From assembly GCF_042684865.1 (NCBI RefSeq), contig NZ_JBHUML010000005.1:248001-312000 (forward strand): 64,000 nt of DNA, given 5' to 3'. This stretch comes from Salibacterium lacus. GTDB lineage: Bacteria; Bacillota; Bacilli; Bacillales; Marinococcaceae. Position 1 is the first letter of the stretch. Each line of letters begins with the position of its first letter. The notes under the pieces were generated by a model. That model searched no databases and was not told where the DNA came from. It was given only the letters and a program-made list of their open reading frames with translations. Shown here piece after piece: positions 1-8,226 of the stretch. The position numbers and the translations under genes are program-made.

Positions 1-21
1 CGTCAGTAACACCCTATCACT

Positions 22-714
22 CTACGCCGTCCGTTTTCTCCTCCATAAGGATAATTCCAGAACGAGCAGGCAGACGACGAGCCAAGAGAGACCGAGGGCG
101 AAGCCGCCGATCACATCGGTAATATAGTGAACGTTCAGGTAGACGCGGCTGAATCCGATCAGCAGGGTAAGCAGCACAAGGGCGCCATTGAGCAGCCATT
201 TCGCGGTGCCGGACATCGAACTGCGGAACACCAGGTAAACGATAAACCCGTAGAATACAATCGGTCCGGTGGAATGGCCGCTTGGAAAGCTGAAGCCTGT
301 CCCGTCATGCTGCTGCAGCACGTCGGGGCGCTGCCGTTCAAAGGTGAGCTTCAGCGTTTTGGTCAGGATGCTGATGCCGATCATCGCCACGGCAAAATAA
401 AGAAGGCGCCACCATTTCCGCCGGTACGCGAAAAATATGCAGACCGCAAGCAGAATCGAACCCGCTGTGAGCCAGGGGACCGATCCAATTTCGGTAATGA
501 CCGCCATGGCTGTGTCCAGCCATCCAGTTTGCATGGAAGCCACAGCATCCGCCGTCCTTCGGTCCAGCGCGAATTTCTCCTGCTCTGCCACCTCATCAGC
601 AAGTTCGACAAAGATGTAAAACGAGACGCCGATCACAATCAGCGCCAGCGCGAGATACAAAAGAGCCTGCACGCCTCGTTTTGGAAACTGGTTGGAAGTA
701 AAGGACAATACCAT
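22..714 (-). CDS. PAP2-family membrane phosphatase
   Basis: Integral membrane phosphatase of the PAP2 superfamily, likely acting on a lipid or isoprenoid phosphate such as phosphatidylglycerophosphate or undecaprenyl pyrophosphate at the outer face of the membrane. All three PAP2 catalytic motifs are visible: K122-x6-RP (KLTFERQRP), PSGHS at 144-148, and SR-x5-H-x3-D at 189-200. About six membrane segments; TM1 spans roughly residues 15-37. Length (230 aa) is normal for Bacillus YodM/YwoA-like PAP2 proteins. It is transcribed away from the genes to its right and seems monocistronic. The exact substrate cannot be told from sequence. Confidence 0.93.
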   Translation of the reverse strand: MVLSFTSNQFPKRGVQALLYLALALIVIGVSFYIFVELADEVAEQEKFALDRRTADAVASMQTGWLDTAMAVITEIGSVPWLTAGSILLAVCIFFAYRRKWWRLLYFAVAMIGISILTKTLKLTFERQRPDVLQQHDGTGFSFPSGHSTGPIVFYGFIVYLVFRSSMSGTAKWLLNGALVLLTLLIGFSRVYLNVHYITDVIGGFALGLSWLVVCLLVLELSLWRRKRTA

Positions 715-748
715 ACCGTTCCTTTCTCTGGATAACTAGTGTACCGTT

Positions 749-1324
749 TTATTTTCCGCCTGCCCCGGGATTTCTGTTATTTACCTCATCCACCGGCAGC
801 AAATCGAAAATCTCTCCGGATTCCATGGCGCCGACGAGTTTTTGCAGCCAGTAACAGTATTTTTCATACTCGTTCAGCTGCTCGAGGTCTTTTTCCGCCC
901 GTCCCCGCAGATGTTCCTCTATGTTTCCTTCGTCCAGCACATCCTGCAGTTCTTTTTGCGCCTCATGGATGGCAAACAGGTTCAGCTCCGCTTCTCTTTT
1001 CCATTTATTCCCGAAGAAACGGGTGAAATAATTAAAAAAGTCTTTCTCCGCTGTGAAATGGTCTTTGCGCGACCCTCTCTGCCAGGTTTTACGTACAATC
1101 TGGATGTCCTGCAGATTGCGGACCGCTGTGCTCATGCTCGGTTTGGTCATCCCGAGTTCATCTTTCATTTCATCCAGCGTCATCGAATCATGTTTGAAGT
1201 ACATCGTGGCGTAAAGACGGCCGATGGACGGGGTGATGCCATACAAATCCATGGTTTCGGCGATGGCACTGATCACTTCATTTTCGGCGTCTTGTACTTT
1301 TGATTCCGCGGATTGTTGTCTCAC
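749..1324 (-). CDS. GbsR/MarR-family transcriptional regulator
   Basis: Winged-helix DNA-binding protein of the GbsR family (choline/osmolyte-type repressors related to MarR). An N-terminal helical segment is followed by the winged helix (about residues 20-90, including TKPSMSTAVRNL as recognition helix) and a helical C-terminal dimer region. A longer reading frame opens at 1453, but the GTG at 1324 is preceded by a G-rich Shine-Dalgarno (GGGGGG) and gives the usual family length of 191 aa. It lies 25 bases downstream of the MFS exporter on the same strand, so it is probably co-transcribed and may control that exporter; the ligand is unknown. Confidence 0.85.
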   Translation of the reverse strand: MRQQSAESKVQDAENEVISAIAETMDLYGITPSIGRLYATMYFKHDSMTLDEMKDELGMTKPSMSTAVRNLQDIQIVRKTWQRGSRKDHFTAEKDFFNYFTRFFGNKWKREAELNLFAIHEAQKELQDVLDEGNIEEHLRGRAEKDLEQLNEYEKYCYWLQKLVGAMESGEIFDLLPVDEVNNRNPGAGGK

Positions 1325-1349
1325 TCGAATCCCCCCATCGGTTATTGTA

Positions 1350-2798
1350 TCATGATGATTGTTTGAGTGCTCTTCTTCGTTCGGTTTCCTCGTCCCATTC
1401 CTCGTCGGTCGGCGGGGTCGTACGCTTGAGCTTGAGCGAAAGCAGGAGCGCACCGGCGGTCAGAACAAAAAGTACACCAAATGCCACTTTCGCTCCGAAA
1501 ATATCCGGGTTATCCACCATGGACCAGCCCTGCGCCGACTGAGCGGAGGTTGTCATCGTCGTCACAAGCAGCGCCGTTCCGATGGAAGCCGCGAGCTGAC
1601 GGGTCGTGTTCGTGACCGCCGCACCGTGTGGAATCAGTTTAGACGGAATTTCATTCAAACCTTCCGTGTTGACCGGCATCATAACCATCGAAAAGCCGAG
1701 CATTCGCACCGCATACAACACAGCGAGCAAAACCATCGGCGTTGTCGTCCCGATAAACATGAATCCGGCCGTCGACACCGCCATGAGAACAAATCCGGGA
1801 ATGGCAAGCGCCTTCGCTCCGACTTTGTCAAAAATACGCCCTGTAATCGGCGACATAAGTCCCGCGATTAACGCGCCGGGGAACAGCACAAGCCCCGATT
1901 CAACCGCGGTAAAATCACGCATGTTCTGCATGTACAGCGGAATCAGTGTCTCCAGGCCGATCAGCCCGACAAAGCCGACCATACAGATAATCGTGGAATA
2001 CGTGAAGATACGCTGCCGGAACACCCGGAACTCGAGCATCGGATGCGGGACGCGGAGCTGCCGGCGGATGAAAAAGTAAATCAACGCGAGCCCGGCAAAC
2101 AGGGCAATCAGCGTCAACGGATTGGCCCAACCGTTATTCCCCGCACTCGTAAACCCGTACAGCACACCGCCGAAACCGAGCGTGGAGAGCGTGATGGAAA
2201 TCGGATCGACTTTTGGATTTTTCAGCTCTGTCACGTTCCGCATCACAAAGTAGGCAACGACAATCATGATCAGCGCAAGCGGCACAATGCCCCAGAACAG
2301 AAGACGCCAGTCATAGTTTGTCGTGACCCAGCCGGACAAGGTCGGCCCGATCGCCGGCGCGAACGAAATAACCAGACCGATATAGCCCATCGCCGCCCCG
2401 CGTTTTTCGACCGGAAAAATAAGCAGGAAGATCGTCTGCATGAGCGGCAGCATAACGCCCGCCCCGGCCGACTGAATCACCCGGCCCGTAATCAGAAACG
2501 GAAAATTGGTGGCCAGGCCCCCGACCACGGTTCCTGCGGCAAATACACTCATCGCCGTCAGAAACAGCTGGCGGGTCGTGAATTTTTCCATCAGAAATGC
2601 TGAAACCGGTATCATAATCCCATTAATCAACATGAACACCGTCGTCAGCCACTGGGCGGTGTTTTCACTTATGTTCATTTCCTGCATGATCGGCGGAATC
2701 GCCGTGATCATGAGCGTCTGGTTCAAAATAGCCACGAAAGACCCTGCGATTAACAGCGCAGCAATCACCACGCGATTGTAGCTTACTTCCTCACTCAT
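1350..2798 (-). CDS. DHA2-type (EmrB/QacA) MFS exporter
   Basis: Fourteen-TM proton-coupled major facilitator of the DHA2 family, expected to export drugs or other toxic organics. The start region (SFVAILNQTLMITAIPPI) corresponds to motif D1 and the GYIGLVISFAPAIGPTLSGW stretch to the antiporter motif C. Length 482 aa is typical. It resembles LmrB/MdtP-like exporters of Bacillus, but the substrate cannot be assigned. First gene of an apparent two-gene unit with the GbsR-like regulator, behind a good sigma-A promoter. Confidence 0.88.
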   Translation of the reverse strand: MSEEVSYNRVVIAALLIAGSFVAILNQTLMITAIPPIMQEMNISENTAQWLTTVFMLINGIMIPVSAFLMEKFTTRQLFLTAMSVFAAGTVVGGLATNFPFLITGRVIQSAGAGVMLPLMQTIFLLIFPVEKRGAAMGYIGLVISFAPAIGPTLSGWVTTNYDWRLLFWGIVPLALIMIVVAYFVMRNVTELKNPKVDPISITLSTLGFGGVLYGFTSAGNNGWANPLTLIALFAGLALIYFFIRRQLRVPHPMLEFRVFRQRIFTYSTIICMVGFVGLIGLETLIPLYMQNMRDFTAVESGLVLFPGALIAGLMSPITGRIFDKVGAKALAIPGFVLMAVSTAGFMFIGTTTPMVLLAVLYAVRMLGFSMVMMPVNTEGLNEIPSKLIPHGAAVTNTTRQLAASIGTALLVTTMTTSAQSAQGWSMVDNPDIFGAKVAFGVLFVLTAGALLLSLKLKRTTPPTDEEWDEETERRRALKQSS

Positions 2799-2843
2799 TC
2801 TACCAGTAACTCCTCTTAATCGTTCTTTTTACGTGAATCATTT

Positions 2844-2872
2844 ATTATACGCTTGTTGGATAAGAGTAGCAA
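2844..2872 (-). promoter_or_regulatory. Sigma-A promoter of the MFS-GbsR operon
   Basis: On the minus strand: -35 TTGCTA (2867-2872), 17-base spacer, -10 TATAAT (2844-2849), about 45 bases upstream of the exporter ATG. Confidence 0.65.
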
Positions 2873-2973
2873 ATAAAGGCACTTCTCTTCCACCAACTCC
2901 ATGTTATGTCATAACTCCCACCCCCTTTTTCCCTTTTACCCCTTATATATAACGTGAAAGGAGGTGAGAGCCG

Positions 2974-3186
2974 ATGGCTGAAATGATCAACTCCCGTCTC
3001 ACCCTCGAATTCAATGCCGGAATGGATGAATCCGGAGAGACGGTATTCAAGCAGAAAAATTTCAACAACGTCAACCTGGAAGCGGCGGACCCTTCGCTTT
3101 TGACCGTCGCGACCGCCCTCGGACAGCTGCAGGAACTGCCTGTCACTGCTGTCACACGTACGAATGAGTACGACATCACGGAATAA
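2974..3186 (+). CDS. DUF1659 family protein
   Basis: Seventy-residue soluble protein of the DUF1659 family, function unknown. It is the first of three small genes (DUF1659, DUF2922, YvrJ) that recur together in Bacillaceae. The start is fixed by an almost perfect AAAGGAGGTGA Shine-Dalgarno. Sequence is acidic, without signal peptide or membrane segment. Conserved companionship suggests the three products act in one process, but none is known. Confidence 0.82.
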   Translation: MAEMINSRLTLEFNAGMDESGETVFKQKNFNNVNLEAADPSLLTVATALGQLQELPVTAVTRTNEYDITE

Positions 3187-3222
3187 TGTTTCGTGAAAAA
3201 ATAAGGAAAGGAGGCTGCGCCC

Positions 3223-3441
3223 ATGACAAAGCGAATCGAACTTCGTTTTTCCAATGAAGAAGGCCGGAACGTCACGGTTGCTGTCGATTTTCCGGTGGAC
3301 CCGGTAGATCCGCAGGCCGTGGAAGCCGCGATGGATGCGGTTCTGAACGAAAATGTTTTCTACTCTTCCGGTGGAAGCATTGCCGCCAAACGGGACGCCC
3401 GTATCGTGGAACGTACCGTCGACACGGTGTTTGAAGCATAA
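3223..3441 (+). CDS. DUF2922 family protein
   Basis: Seventy-two-residue protein of the DUF2922 family, always small and usually beside DUF1659. The motif of opposed beta strands (IELRFSNEEGRNVTVAVDFP) and the DP-rich linker are visible. Strong GGAAAGGAGG ribosome site upstream. It is followed at once by a hairpin that could partly terminate transcription before yvrJ. Function unknown. Confidence 0.82.
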   Translation: MTKRIELRFSNEEGRNVTVAVDFPVDPVDPQAVEAAMDAVLNENVFYSSGGSIAAKRDARIVERTVDTVFEA

Positions 3442-3447
3442 GCTAAA

Positions 3448-3480
3448 GAAGACCGGCTGATGGGGCCGGTCTTTCTTTTT
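3448..3480 (+). terminator. Intrinsic terminator/attenuator between DUF2922 and yvrJ
   Basis: Nine-base-pair stem AAGACCGGC / GCCGGTCTT, 6-7 nt loop, then TTCTTTTT. It lies inside the triad, so yvrJ would be made at lower level or from readthrough. Confidence 0.7.
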
Positions 3481-3497
3481 GGAAAGGAGGTGCCGGT

Positions 3498-3686
3498 ATG
3501 GATATGTGGCTCAATGCTGTCGGGGAATACGGTATCAGCACGGTGATCGCGTTCTACCTCCTGCACCGGATGGAGAAAAAACTCGACACCCTGATCTATG
3601 TCGTCCAGGCCCGGGAGCAGGCAGACACGGCAGCCGTCCGCCCCGTTACTCTCGAGTCCCATGAAAAAACAACGCCGCTTCAATGA
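3498..3686 (+). CDS. yvrJ: YvrJ family protein
   Basis: Sixty-two-residue YvrJ-family protein with a single hydrophobic N-terminal segment (about residues 7-23), a short basic stretch and a soluble tail. The start follows GGAAAGGAGGTG. Third member of the DUF1659-DUF2922-YvrJ triad. Probably a small membrane-anchored protein; no function is established. Confidence 0.8.
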   Translation: MDMWLNAVGEYGISTVIAFYLLHRMEKKLDTLIYVVQAREQADTAAVRPVTLESHEKTTPLQ

Positions 3687-3688
3687 CA

Positions 3689-3736
3689 AGCGCTCCCGGC
3701 CGGTTGGTCCACCGTCCGGGAGTGCTTTGTTTTGTT
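3689..3736 (+). terminator. Intrinsic terminator of the yvrJ triad
   Basis: Stem AGCGCTCCCGG / CCGGGAGTGCT (one G-U pair) followed by TTGTTTTGTT. Confidence 0.75.
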
Positions 3737-3821
3737 CTACGGGACACAAGGAGGCGGGCTGCTGCACATTGTGACGCCTGTACCGGCGCAAACATCCACA
3801 ATCGTGAGCTTGGGGCAAAAA

Positions 3822-4061
3822 GTAACGCTTAAGCTCCATCTAAGCGTCACAATAACGAAGTATTTTTTCCAAAGTGCACTTTAGACAAAAAAGAACCCTT
3901 TTACCGACATTTTCCGCCGCAAAGTGTCCACTATGTTGGTTTACCGGACACTCTGCCCGGCAAAATGTCCGGTATTTTTACATTACAGACATTTTCCCGT
4001 CTGAATCCCGTAAAAATGTTTCTAATCCTGATTTTACGGACATATCACTTGTCAAATTGTC
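3822..4061. repeat. Phased intergenic word array (52-bp then 41-bp steps)
   Basis: Non-coding stretch in the convergent gap after yvrJ. Forward word GTAACGCTTA at 3822 and inverted partner TAAGCGTCAC at 3841 (offset 19); a related GTGCACTTTA at 3874 (52 after the first). Then GACA words at 3906, 3947, 3988, 4039 (steps 41, 41, 51) alternate with inverted TGTC(C) words at 3925, 3966, 4017, 4058 (steps 41, 51, 41). Copies of the same layout occur at 7136, 8742, 11551, 16217, 22003 and 52000. No plausible coding frame with ribosome site was found inside it. Confidence 0.8.
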
Positions 4062-4150
4062 TATTATTGTGACATAGCGTGCGCTCCACTCCAGCTGTCA
4101 AAGGACATAACTCCCGGACGATTAAAAGCTGAGCTGGATGGGAAAGCTTT

Positions 4151-4243
4151 TCAGGTCGTTATGAATGAAATGATACCCAATATAGTGAAAAGAATATAGA
4201 TGCCTGCAATAATGGCAAGTGCAATGAGAATTTTTCTAACCAT
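4151..4243 (-). CDS. Putative 30-aa single-pass membrane peptide
   Basis: Short frame with ATG at 4243 preceded by a GGAGATG ribosome site 11 bases upstream and ended by TGA at 4151. It encodes 30 residues: a basic start (MVRK) followed by one continuous hydrophobic helix. The base composition is like the neighbouring ABC operon. Too short for homology-based assignment; a real gene is plausible, not proven. Confidence 0.4.
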   Translation of the reverse strand: MVRKILIALAIIAGIYILFTILGIISFITT

Positions 4244-4350
4244 ACAATTTTCATCTCCATTCATCTATTTCAGAACCACTTCCGTAACGTTGATCCATCG
4301 CCCCTTAATTCATCCGTCCGAATACTCTGATACTATTTTCCATGCCTGCT

Positions 4351-5034
4351 TTATTCTGTGGTTGTGACCTGCTGTACGAATCCTTCGCCCTGCACGTCCA
4401 GCTCTTGGGGTACTTTCAGCAGCAGAGCACTGTAGCCGAGGTTCATACGGTCCCCGTGCCCCAATCCATCGGACTCATCGAACGGCACCATAGGAAACGC
4501 TTTTTTAAAACCAGCGTAGGTTCGTTCATTATCTTCTCCTGAATTCGTAAGGACAGATAGAATGTCTTTCTGCTGTTCGAGGACCGGCGCGTATCCGGCC
4601 TTCGCCTGCTCGCCGTTTACCGTAGACGGTGACTGGTAATAAGCGGCTGTCGGATGATCGTAGGTTCCTTTTACATAATAAATAGGCAGATCGCTTATTG
4701 CCGCATTTACAATCAGTTCCTCCTCGACCGATTCCAGCTCCCATTCTCTCTGCAGGTAATTGTCATCGATGGCGTCCAGGTTGCCGGTCTTAAACTGGTT
4801 CCGCAATGTCTCTGCCTCACTCTGCACATAGGACGGGGTCAGGGTTTCTTCGGGTGACGCCGCCCCGGTTAAAAAGATACTGTAATGCGCGGCACTGATA
4901 AGGAGCACGAGCACGTAAGCGCCGAACACCAGGAATACTTTTCTACCGGTTACCCATTCTTCCGATAGAATCCGTCTGCTGGTGAAAAAGGACAATAGAA
5001 TCAAAAAAACCAGAGCGATAATTCCTATCATCAT
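4351..5034 (-). CDS. Two-TM membrane protein of the GntR-ABC operon
   Basis: Membrane protein of 227 aa with two N-terminal hydrophobic segments (about 2-18 and 33-55) and a large acidic extracytoplasmic domain. No family recognised. Last gene of the operon GntR-ATPase-permease-this gene; its start overlaps the permease stop by four bases (ATGA type), so translation is coupled. It may be a sensor or accessory subunit of the transporter; this is inference from position. Confidence 0.72.
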   Translation of the reverse strand: MMIGIIALVFLILLSFFTSRRILSEEWVTGRKVFLVFGAYVLVLLISAAHYSIFLTGAASPEETLTPSYVQSEAETLRNQFKTGNLDAIDDNYLQREWELESVEEELIVNAAISDLPIYYVKGTYDHPTAAYYQSPSTVNGEQAKAGYAPVLEQQKDILSVLTNSGEDNERTYAGFKKAFPMVPFDESDGLGHGDRMNLGYSALLLKVPQELDVQGEGFVQQVTTTE

Positions 5035-5774
5035 TGTCTCACCTCCAGACGTTTTGCGAGCAGCAGACCGGCGCCGAAGACCAGCACGAGTATCCCGAGC
5101 ACTTTCAACGAAAACAGGGGAAAGGAAGATTCAAGGTAGAGAAAGGCTCGAAGTTGTACCGCAATATTTTCCAATCCCCGCAGCGACATCAAACCGATCC
5201 CAACAGCTGGCAGGATGAGCTTGAACGCGCGGTGCCACTGGATAATGATACCGGCCAGGTACCCTGCCGCCGCGGACAATAGAACATAACCTGCCGCAGC
5301 AGCCGTTCCCATCAAAAACAGCCCGGGGCTGGGCACCGTACTCATTATCACGTTGTCATGAATATAAAAAGCGAGCACACGGATGAGAAATCCGGATAAA
5401 GCCGCCGTGACACCGCCTGCTGCACTGACCGCACATAAAAACAAAATGGTCGAAAGATGGCTCGTGAGCCTATTCGTCACAAATAGAAAATCGTCTTCCC
5501 GGTACGCTTTCGTTGTAATATTAAGCGAACACAAAAATCCCCACAGCATCGTAAATACAATCACGTAATCCGACGAGTACGTGTCCATCGTGATATCGAA
5601 TCCCTCTTGAAACATAGACGTTGTCACCGCGCTGAAGATAGTGGACGACAGCAGTACAGCAAACAGCTGCAACAGAAGCAGCGCACTCAGAATTTCCGTG
5701 AAAGCACGGCATTTGAACGTAAACAGACGGCCGATTGCCGTCGTCATGTTAACGGCGTTCGAGGACATCATCAA
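5031..5774 (-). CDS. ABC transporter membrane subunit (Ytr-type)
   Basis: Polytopic protein (247 aa, about six membrane segments, short loops) encoded directly after an ABC ATPase, with a 26-base overlap between the two frames. It has no sequence motif of its own beyond hydrophobic pattern, as is usual for YtrC/YtrD-like permeases of cell-envelope stress or antibiotic-related exporters. The alternative start ATG ten bases further in would still overlap. Confidence 0.75.
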   Translation of the reverse strand: MMMSSNAVNMTTAIGRLFTFKCRAFTEILSALLLLQLFAVLLSSTIFSAVTTSMFQEGFDITMDTYSSDYVIVFTMLWGFLCSLNITTKAYREDDFLFVTNRLTSHLSTILFLCAVSAAGGVTAALSGFLIRVLAFYIHDNVIMSTVPSPGLFLMGTAAAAGYVLLSAAAGYLAGIIIQWHRAFKLILPAVGIGLMSLRGLENIAVQLRAFLYLESSFPLFSLKVLGILVLVFGAGLLLAKRLEVRQ

Positions 5775-6651
5775 TGCTCCTTTCTTTTTTCGCTGTTAGA
5801 TAAACGGCGGCCTGGACAGGAGGCACGGTGGAGAGCGTGATACCGTTTTGACTCATCTCCCGGCGTTCCGCTTCAGAAAAATCATTCTCCACGATCACGT
5901 ATTCCTCTCCGGCTGCGGCCGATGCCGAATGCAGCACCTGATGCCGCTTCGTCCACTCGGTCAGAAGTGTTTGTTCCCCTGTCAGCCCGATCAGCTTCTC
6001 CCGCATGTCATCCATGGAAACGTGCAGCTGAATGCGTCCCTCATCAATCAGGATGACATCCTCCAGCAGTTCTTCCACTTCCTCCACATGGTGGCTCGAA
6101 AGAATGATCGTGCGGGGATGAGCGATATATTCTTTCAGCATCACGCGGAACATATCCGAACGCACCGCCGCGTCCATCCCCGTCATCGGTTCATCGAGCA
6201 GCGTGACCGGACAGCGCGCCGCCAGCCCGAAGATCATGTTGAACGTACTCTTCTTTCCTTTGGATAGTTTTTTATGTATATCTTTTTTGTTCAGCCCAAA
6301 GTAATCAAACAGCGTTTCCGGCAGCGTCTCATCCCAGTTTTCATAGAACCGTTTCCCTTCCTGAAGCAGTTCGCCGAGCGACAGCGCCGCCGGCCAGTTC
6401 ATCGACTCATCAATAAAAATACTGTTCGCCGACACCTGCAGGTTATCAAACGAAGGCTCTCCATCAACGTGGAGGCTCCCCGCACTCGGTCTTATAAATC
6501 CGGCCGCCATTTTCAGCAGCGTTGTCTTACCGGCACCGTTGCGGCCGATCAACCCGGTAATCGTGTGTTCCGGTATCGAAAACGACACGTCATCGAGCGC
6601 TGTCTTTCTGCGGTAGGTTTTGGTCAGCTGCTCTGCCTGTATGACACTCAT
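5749..6651 (-). CDS. ABC transporter ATP-binding protein (YtrB-like)
   Basis: ATPase subunit of 300 aa. Walker A GRNGAGKT (36-43), signature LSKGKKS (128-134), Walker B VTLLDEP (148-154) and H-loop S-S-H-H near 184-187 are all visible. The Q-loop glutamine is not in its normal setting (NSIFIDESMNW instead of a clear Q), a deviation also seen in YtrB-type ATPases. A C-terminal extension of about 75 residues follows the nucleotide-binding domain. Encoded after the GntR regulator with a 4-base overlap. Confidence 0.9.
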   Translation of the reverse strand: MSVIQAEQLTKTYRRKTALDDVSFSIPEHTITGLIGRNGAGKTTLLKMAAGFIRPSAGSLHVDGEPSFDNLQVSANSIFIDESMNWPAALSLGELLQEGKRFYENWDETLPETLFDYFGLNKKDIHKKLSKGKKSTFNMIFGLAARCPVTLLDEPMTGMDAAVRSDMFRVMLKEYIAHPRTIILSSHHVEEVEELLEDVILIDEGRIQLHVSMDDMREKLIGLTGEQTLLTEWTKRHQVLHSASAAAGEEYVIVENDFSEAERREMSQNGITLSTVPPVQAAVYLTAKKERSIDDVLERR

Positions 6652-7019
6652 TGTTTCTTCCTCTCCTCTCTCACCATCTGCATCAGTTCCTCCTCCGGCA
6701 CATCCAGCCGGTCCGCTTCCTGCACGAGATCCGAAATCATCGTTTTCAGCGTATGCGACCGGCGCTTCTCGATGACTTTCTCCCGCGCCTCTTCGGCGAC
6801 AAATTTGCCCATGCCGCGCCTGTCGTACAGAATGCCTTCCTCCGCCAGCTTCGTCAGCCCCTTCGCCGCCGTCGCCGGATTGATTGTGAAGCGCTCCGCC
6901 AGTTTGTACTGCGAATACACGTGGTCGTGCGGCCGCAGCTGTTCTTTCAAGATCTCCGCTTCAATCCACTGGGCAATCTGTAGATAAATCGGTCTCGAAT
7001 CGTCTGATGAAAAAATCAC
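6648..7019 (-). CDS. GntR-family regulator, YtrA subfamily
   Basis: Repressor of 123 aa with a GntR winged helix (residues 8-75, motif INPATAAKGLTKLAEEG) and a short helical tail instead of a large ligand domain, which defines the YtrA subfamily. Starts with GTG after GGGGAGG. As first gene of the operon it very probably represses its own promoter through the inverted repeat at 7046-7061. YtrA-type systems in Bacillus respond to cell-wall-active compounds; that role is inferred here. Confidence 0.9.
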   Translation of the reverse strand: MIFSSDDSRPIYLQIAQWIEAEILKEQLRPHDHVYSQYKLAERFTINPATAAKGLTKLAEEGILYDRRGMGKFVAEEAREKVIEKRRSHTLKTMISDLVQEADRLDVPEEELMQMVREERKKQ

Positions 7020-7045
7020 AGCCTCCCCTACTTTCTAAGTCAGTG

Positions 7046-7091
7046 CATTAGTCATGTAATGTAGTATATAATAAATGGAAAGAAACGTCAA
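7046..7091 (-). promoter_or_regulatory. Promoter and likely YtrA operator of the GntR-ABC operon
   Basis: Minus strand: -35 TTGACG (7086-7091), 17-base spacer, -10 TATACT (7063-7068). Just downstream, across the expected start of transcription, lies the inverted repeat CATTA-GTCATG-TAATG (7046-7061), a good candidate for the GntR-type operator. Confidence 0.68.
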
Positions 7092-7135
7092 TCCTGTTTC
7101 TCTAAAGGAAACAATGAGGAGCGTTCTTGAAAAAA

Positions 7136-7388
7136 GTGACGCTTAACGTCCTTCTAACCCCCACATTTCGGGGATTTGGACAAAAAAGTAACGCATAGAA
7201 ATGATCTATGCGTCACAATGCCCGGATGCTTTTTACAAAGTGCACTTTAGACAAAAAAAGAAACCTTTTATAGACATTTCCCGCAGCAACGTCTCCGTTA
7301 TTTTTACGTTACAGACATGTTGATGCCCGGATTCCATGAAAATGTCTCTAATCCGCATTTACCGGACATTTCACACGCCTAAGTGTCC
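7136..7388. repeat. Phased intergenic word array
   Basis: Fills the 7092-7521 gap; nothing else is seen there. Forward words GTGACGCTTA (7136) and GTAACGCATA (7188) are 52 apart; inverted partners TAACCCCCAC (7155) and TATGCGTCAC (7207) sit exactly 19 after each. GACA words follow at 7273, 7314, 7365 (steps 41, 51), TGTC words at 7343 and 7384 (41). The pair GTAACGCATA/TATGCGTCAC keeps complementarity relative to GTAACGCTTA/TAAGCGTCAC of the 3822 array through a compensatory change. Confidence 0.8.
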
Positions 7389-7521
7389 ATAATTTCTGCC
7401 GGCCCGTGAGCATCTCCTAATAGAAAAATATGTAATCCTGTGTTACCATGCGAATATTGATGCTGTTTGCATTTTTCAAACAAACGAGGTCGCCGACATT
7501 CACTTGAGAAAGTCCCGGCGG

Positions 7522-7890
7522 TCACCCCCTTTTTGCCAGCATGGACCGGGTGAGATACCGGAACATCAGAACCCCGCCGGTGAAAATAGAAGCGGTGACC
7601 GCCACCGTGACATCGCGGCCGAACGGTTTAAACCAGGAGCCGTCGTCTGCGATCAGGACGTTCCCGAGAAAAAGCGACAATCCCGCGCTCAGCACGAGAA
7701 CGGGAACAATCGCGCGGATGTCGGCATACGACACGGCCGCTCCGGTGAGGAGCAGATAGATAAAAACGCCCGGCATTAAAAACGAGGCCTCCTCCCCGGC
7801 GAGGTGCTGCGTGTATTCGTAAAAATGAAACAAAAACCCAGCCGGCACGCACGCCAACACGAACCCGGCGGCTGTAATAAACGTTTTCAT
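7522..7890 (-). CDS. Small four-TM membrane protein
   Basis: Predicted 122-aa membrane protein with four hydrophobic segments; no family recognised. A longer frame exists upstream, but ATG at 7890 is preceded by GAGAGGAGAACG and gives a proper signal-anchor start (MKTFITAAGFVLACVPAG). It follows another small membrane gene by 19 bases on the same strand, so the two form an operon. Confidence 0.68.
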   Translation of the reverse strand: MKTFITAAGFVLACVPAGFLFHFYEYTQHLAGEEASFLMPGVFIYLLLTGAAVSYADIRAIVPVLVLSAGLSLFLGNVLIADDGSWFKPFGRDVTVAVTASIFTGGVLMFRYLTRSMLAKRG

Positions 7891-7909
7891 GATGTATCGT
7901 TCTCCTCTC

Positions 7910-8128
7910 TTATAGCAGCAAAACCACCCACGGACTGAGAAGAAGCGCCAAACTGACAATCCCCAGTTTCCAGCTGAGCAGCGCCGCGGCTGCAATCATG
8001 GAAAATACGCCGCTGATCAGCGTCAGCAGGATGGTTATGGCAAACCCGTAATCCTGCGGCCAGAACCACCATGATACCAGGCCGACCGCGAAAATCAACC
8101 AGTATACAACATACGGAAGCCACCGCAT
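7910..8128 (-). CDS. Small hydrophobic membrane protein
   Basis: Seventy-two residues, almost entirely hydrophobic, two to three membrane segments. The ATG at 8128 has AGAGGAG eight bases upstream; an upstream ATG at 8161 would give 83 aa. Function unknown; pairs with the next gene. Confidence 0.6.
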   Translation of the reverse strand: MRWLPYVVYWLIFAVGLVSWWFWPQDYGFAITILLTLISGVFSMIAAAALLSWKLGIVSLALLLSPWVVLLL

Positions 8129-8226
8129 CCATCTCACTCCTCTCCACTCTGGTTCATTCATTTTAACATAATCACCTTATCACTTATTTACAGTATGATG
8201 AAAGTTTGGTAGGTTATTGATGAAAG

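Noticed and set aside
127..735. Long plus-strand frame opposite the PAP2 gene
   Set aside because: Antisense shadow; the minus frame carries all PAP2 motifs and this one has low-complexity composition without a ribosome site.
1325..1453. N-terminal extension of the GbsR-like regulator
   Set aside because: Overlaps the exporter's 3' end, low-complexity, and a well-placed GTG with ribosome site exists at 1324.
3822..4061. CRISPR array interpretation of the phased repeats
   Set aside because: Repeats are only 5-10 bp and alternately inverted, there are no constant 25-35 bp repeats, and no cas genes are present.
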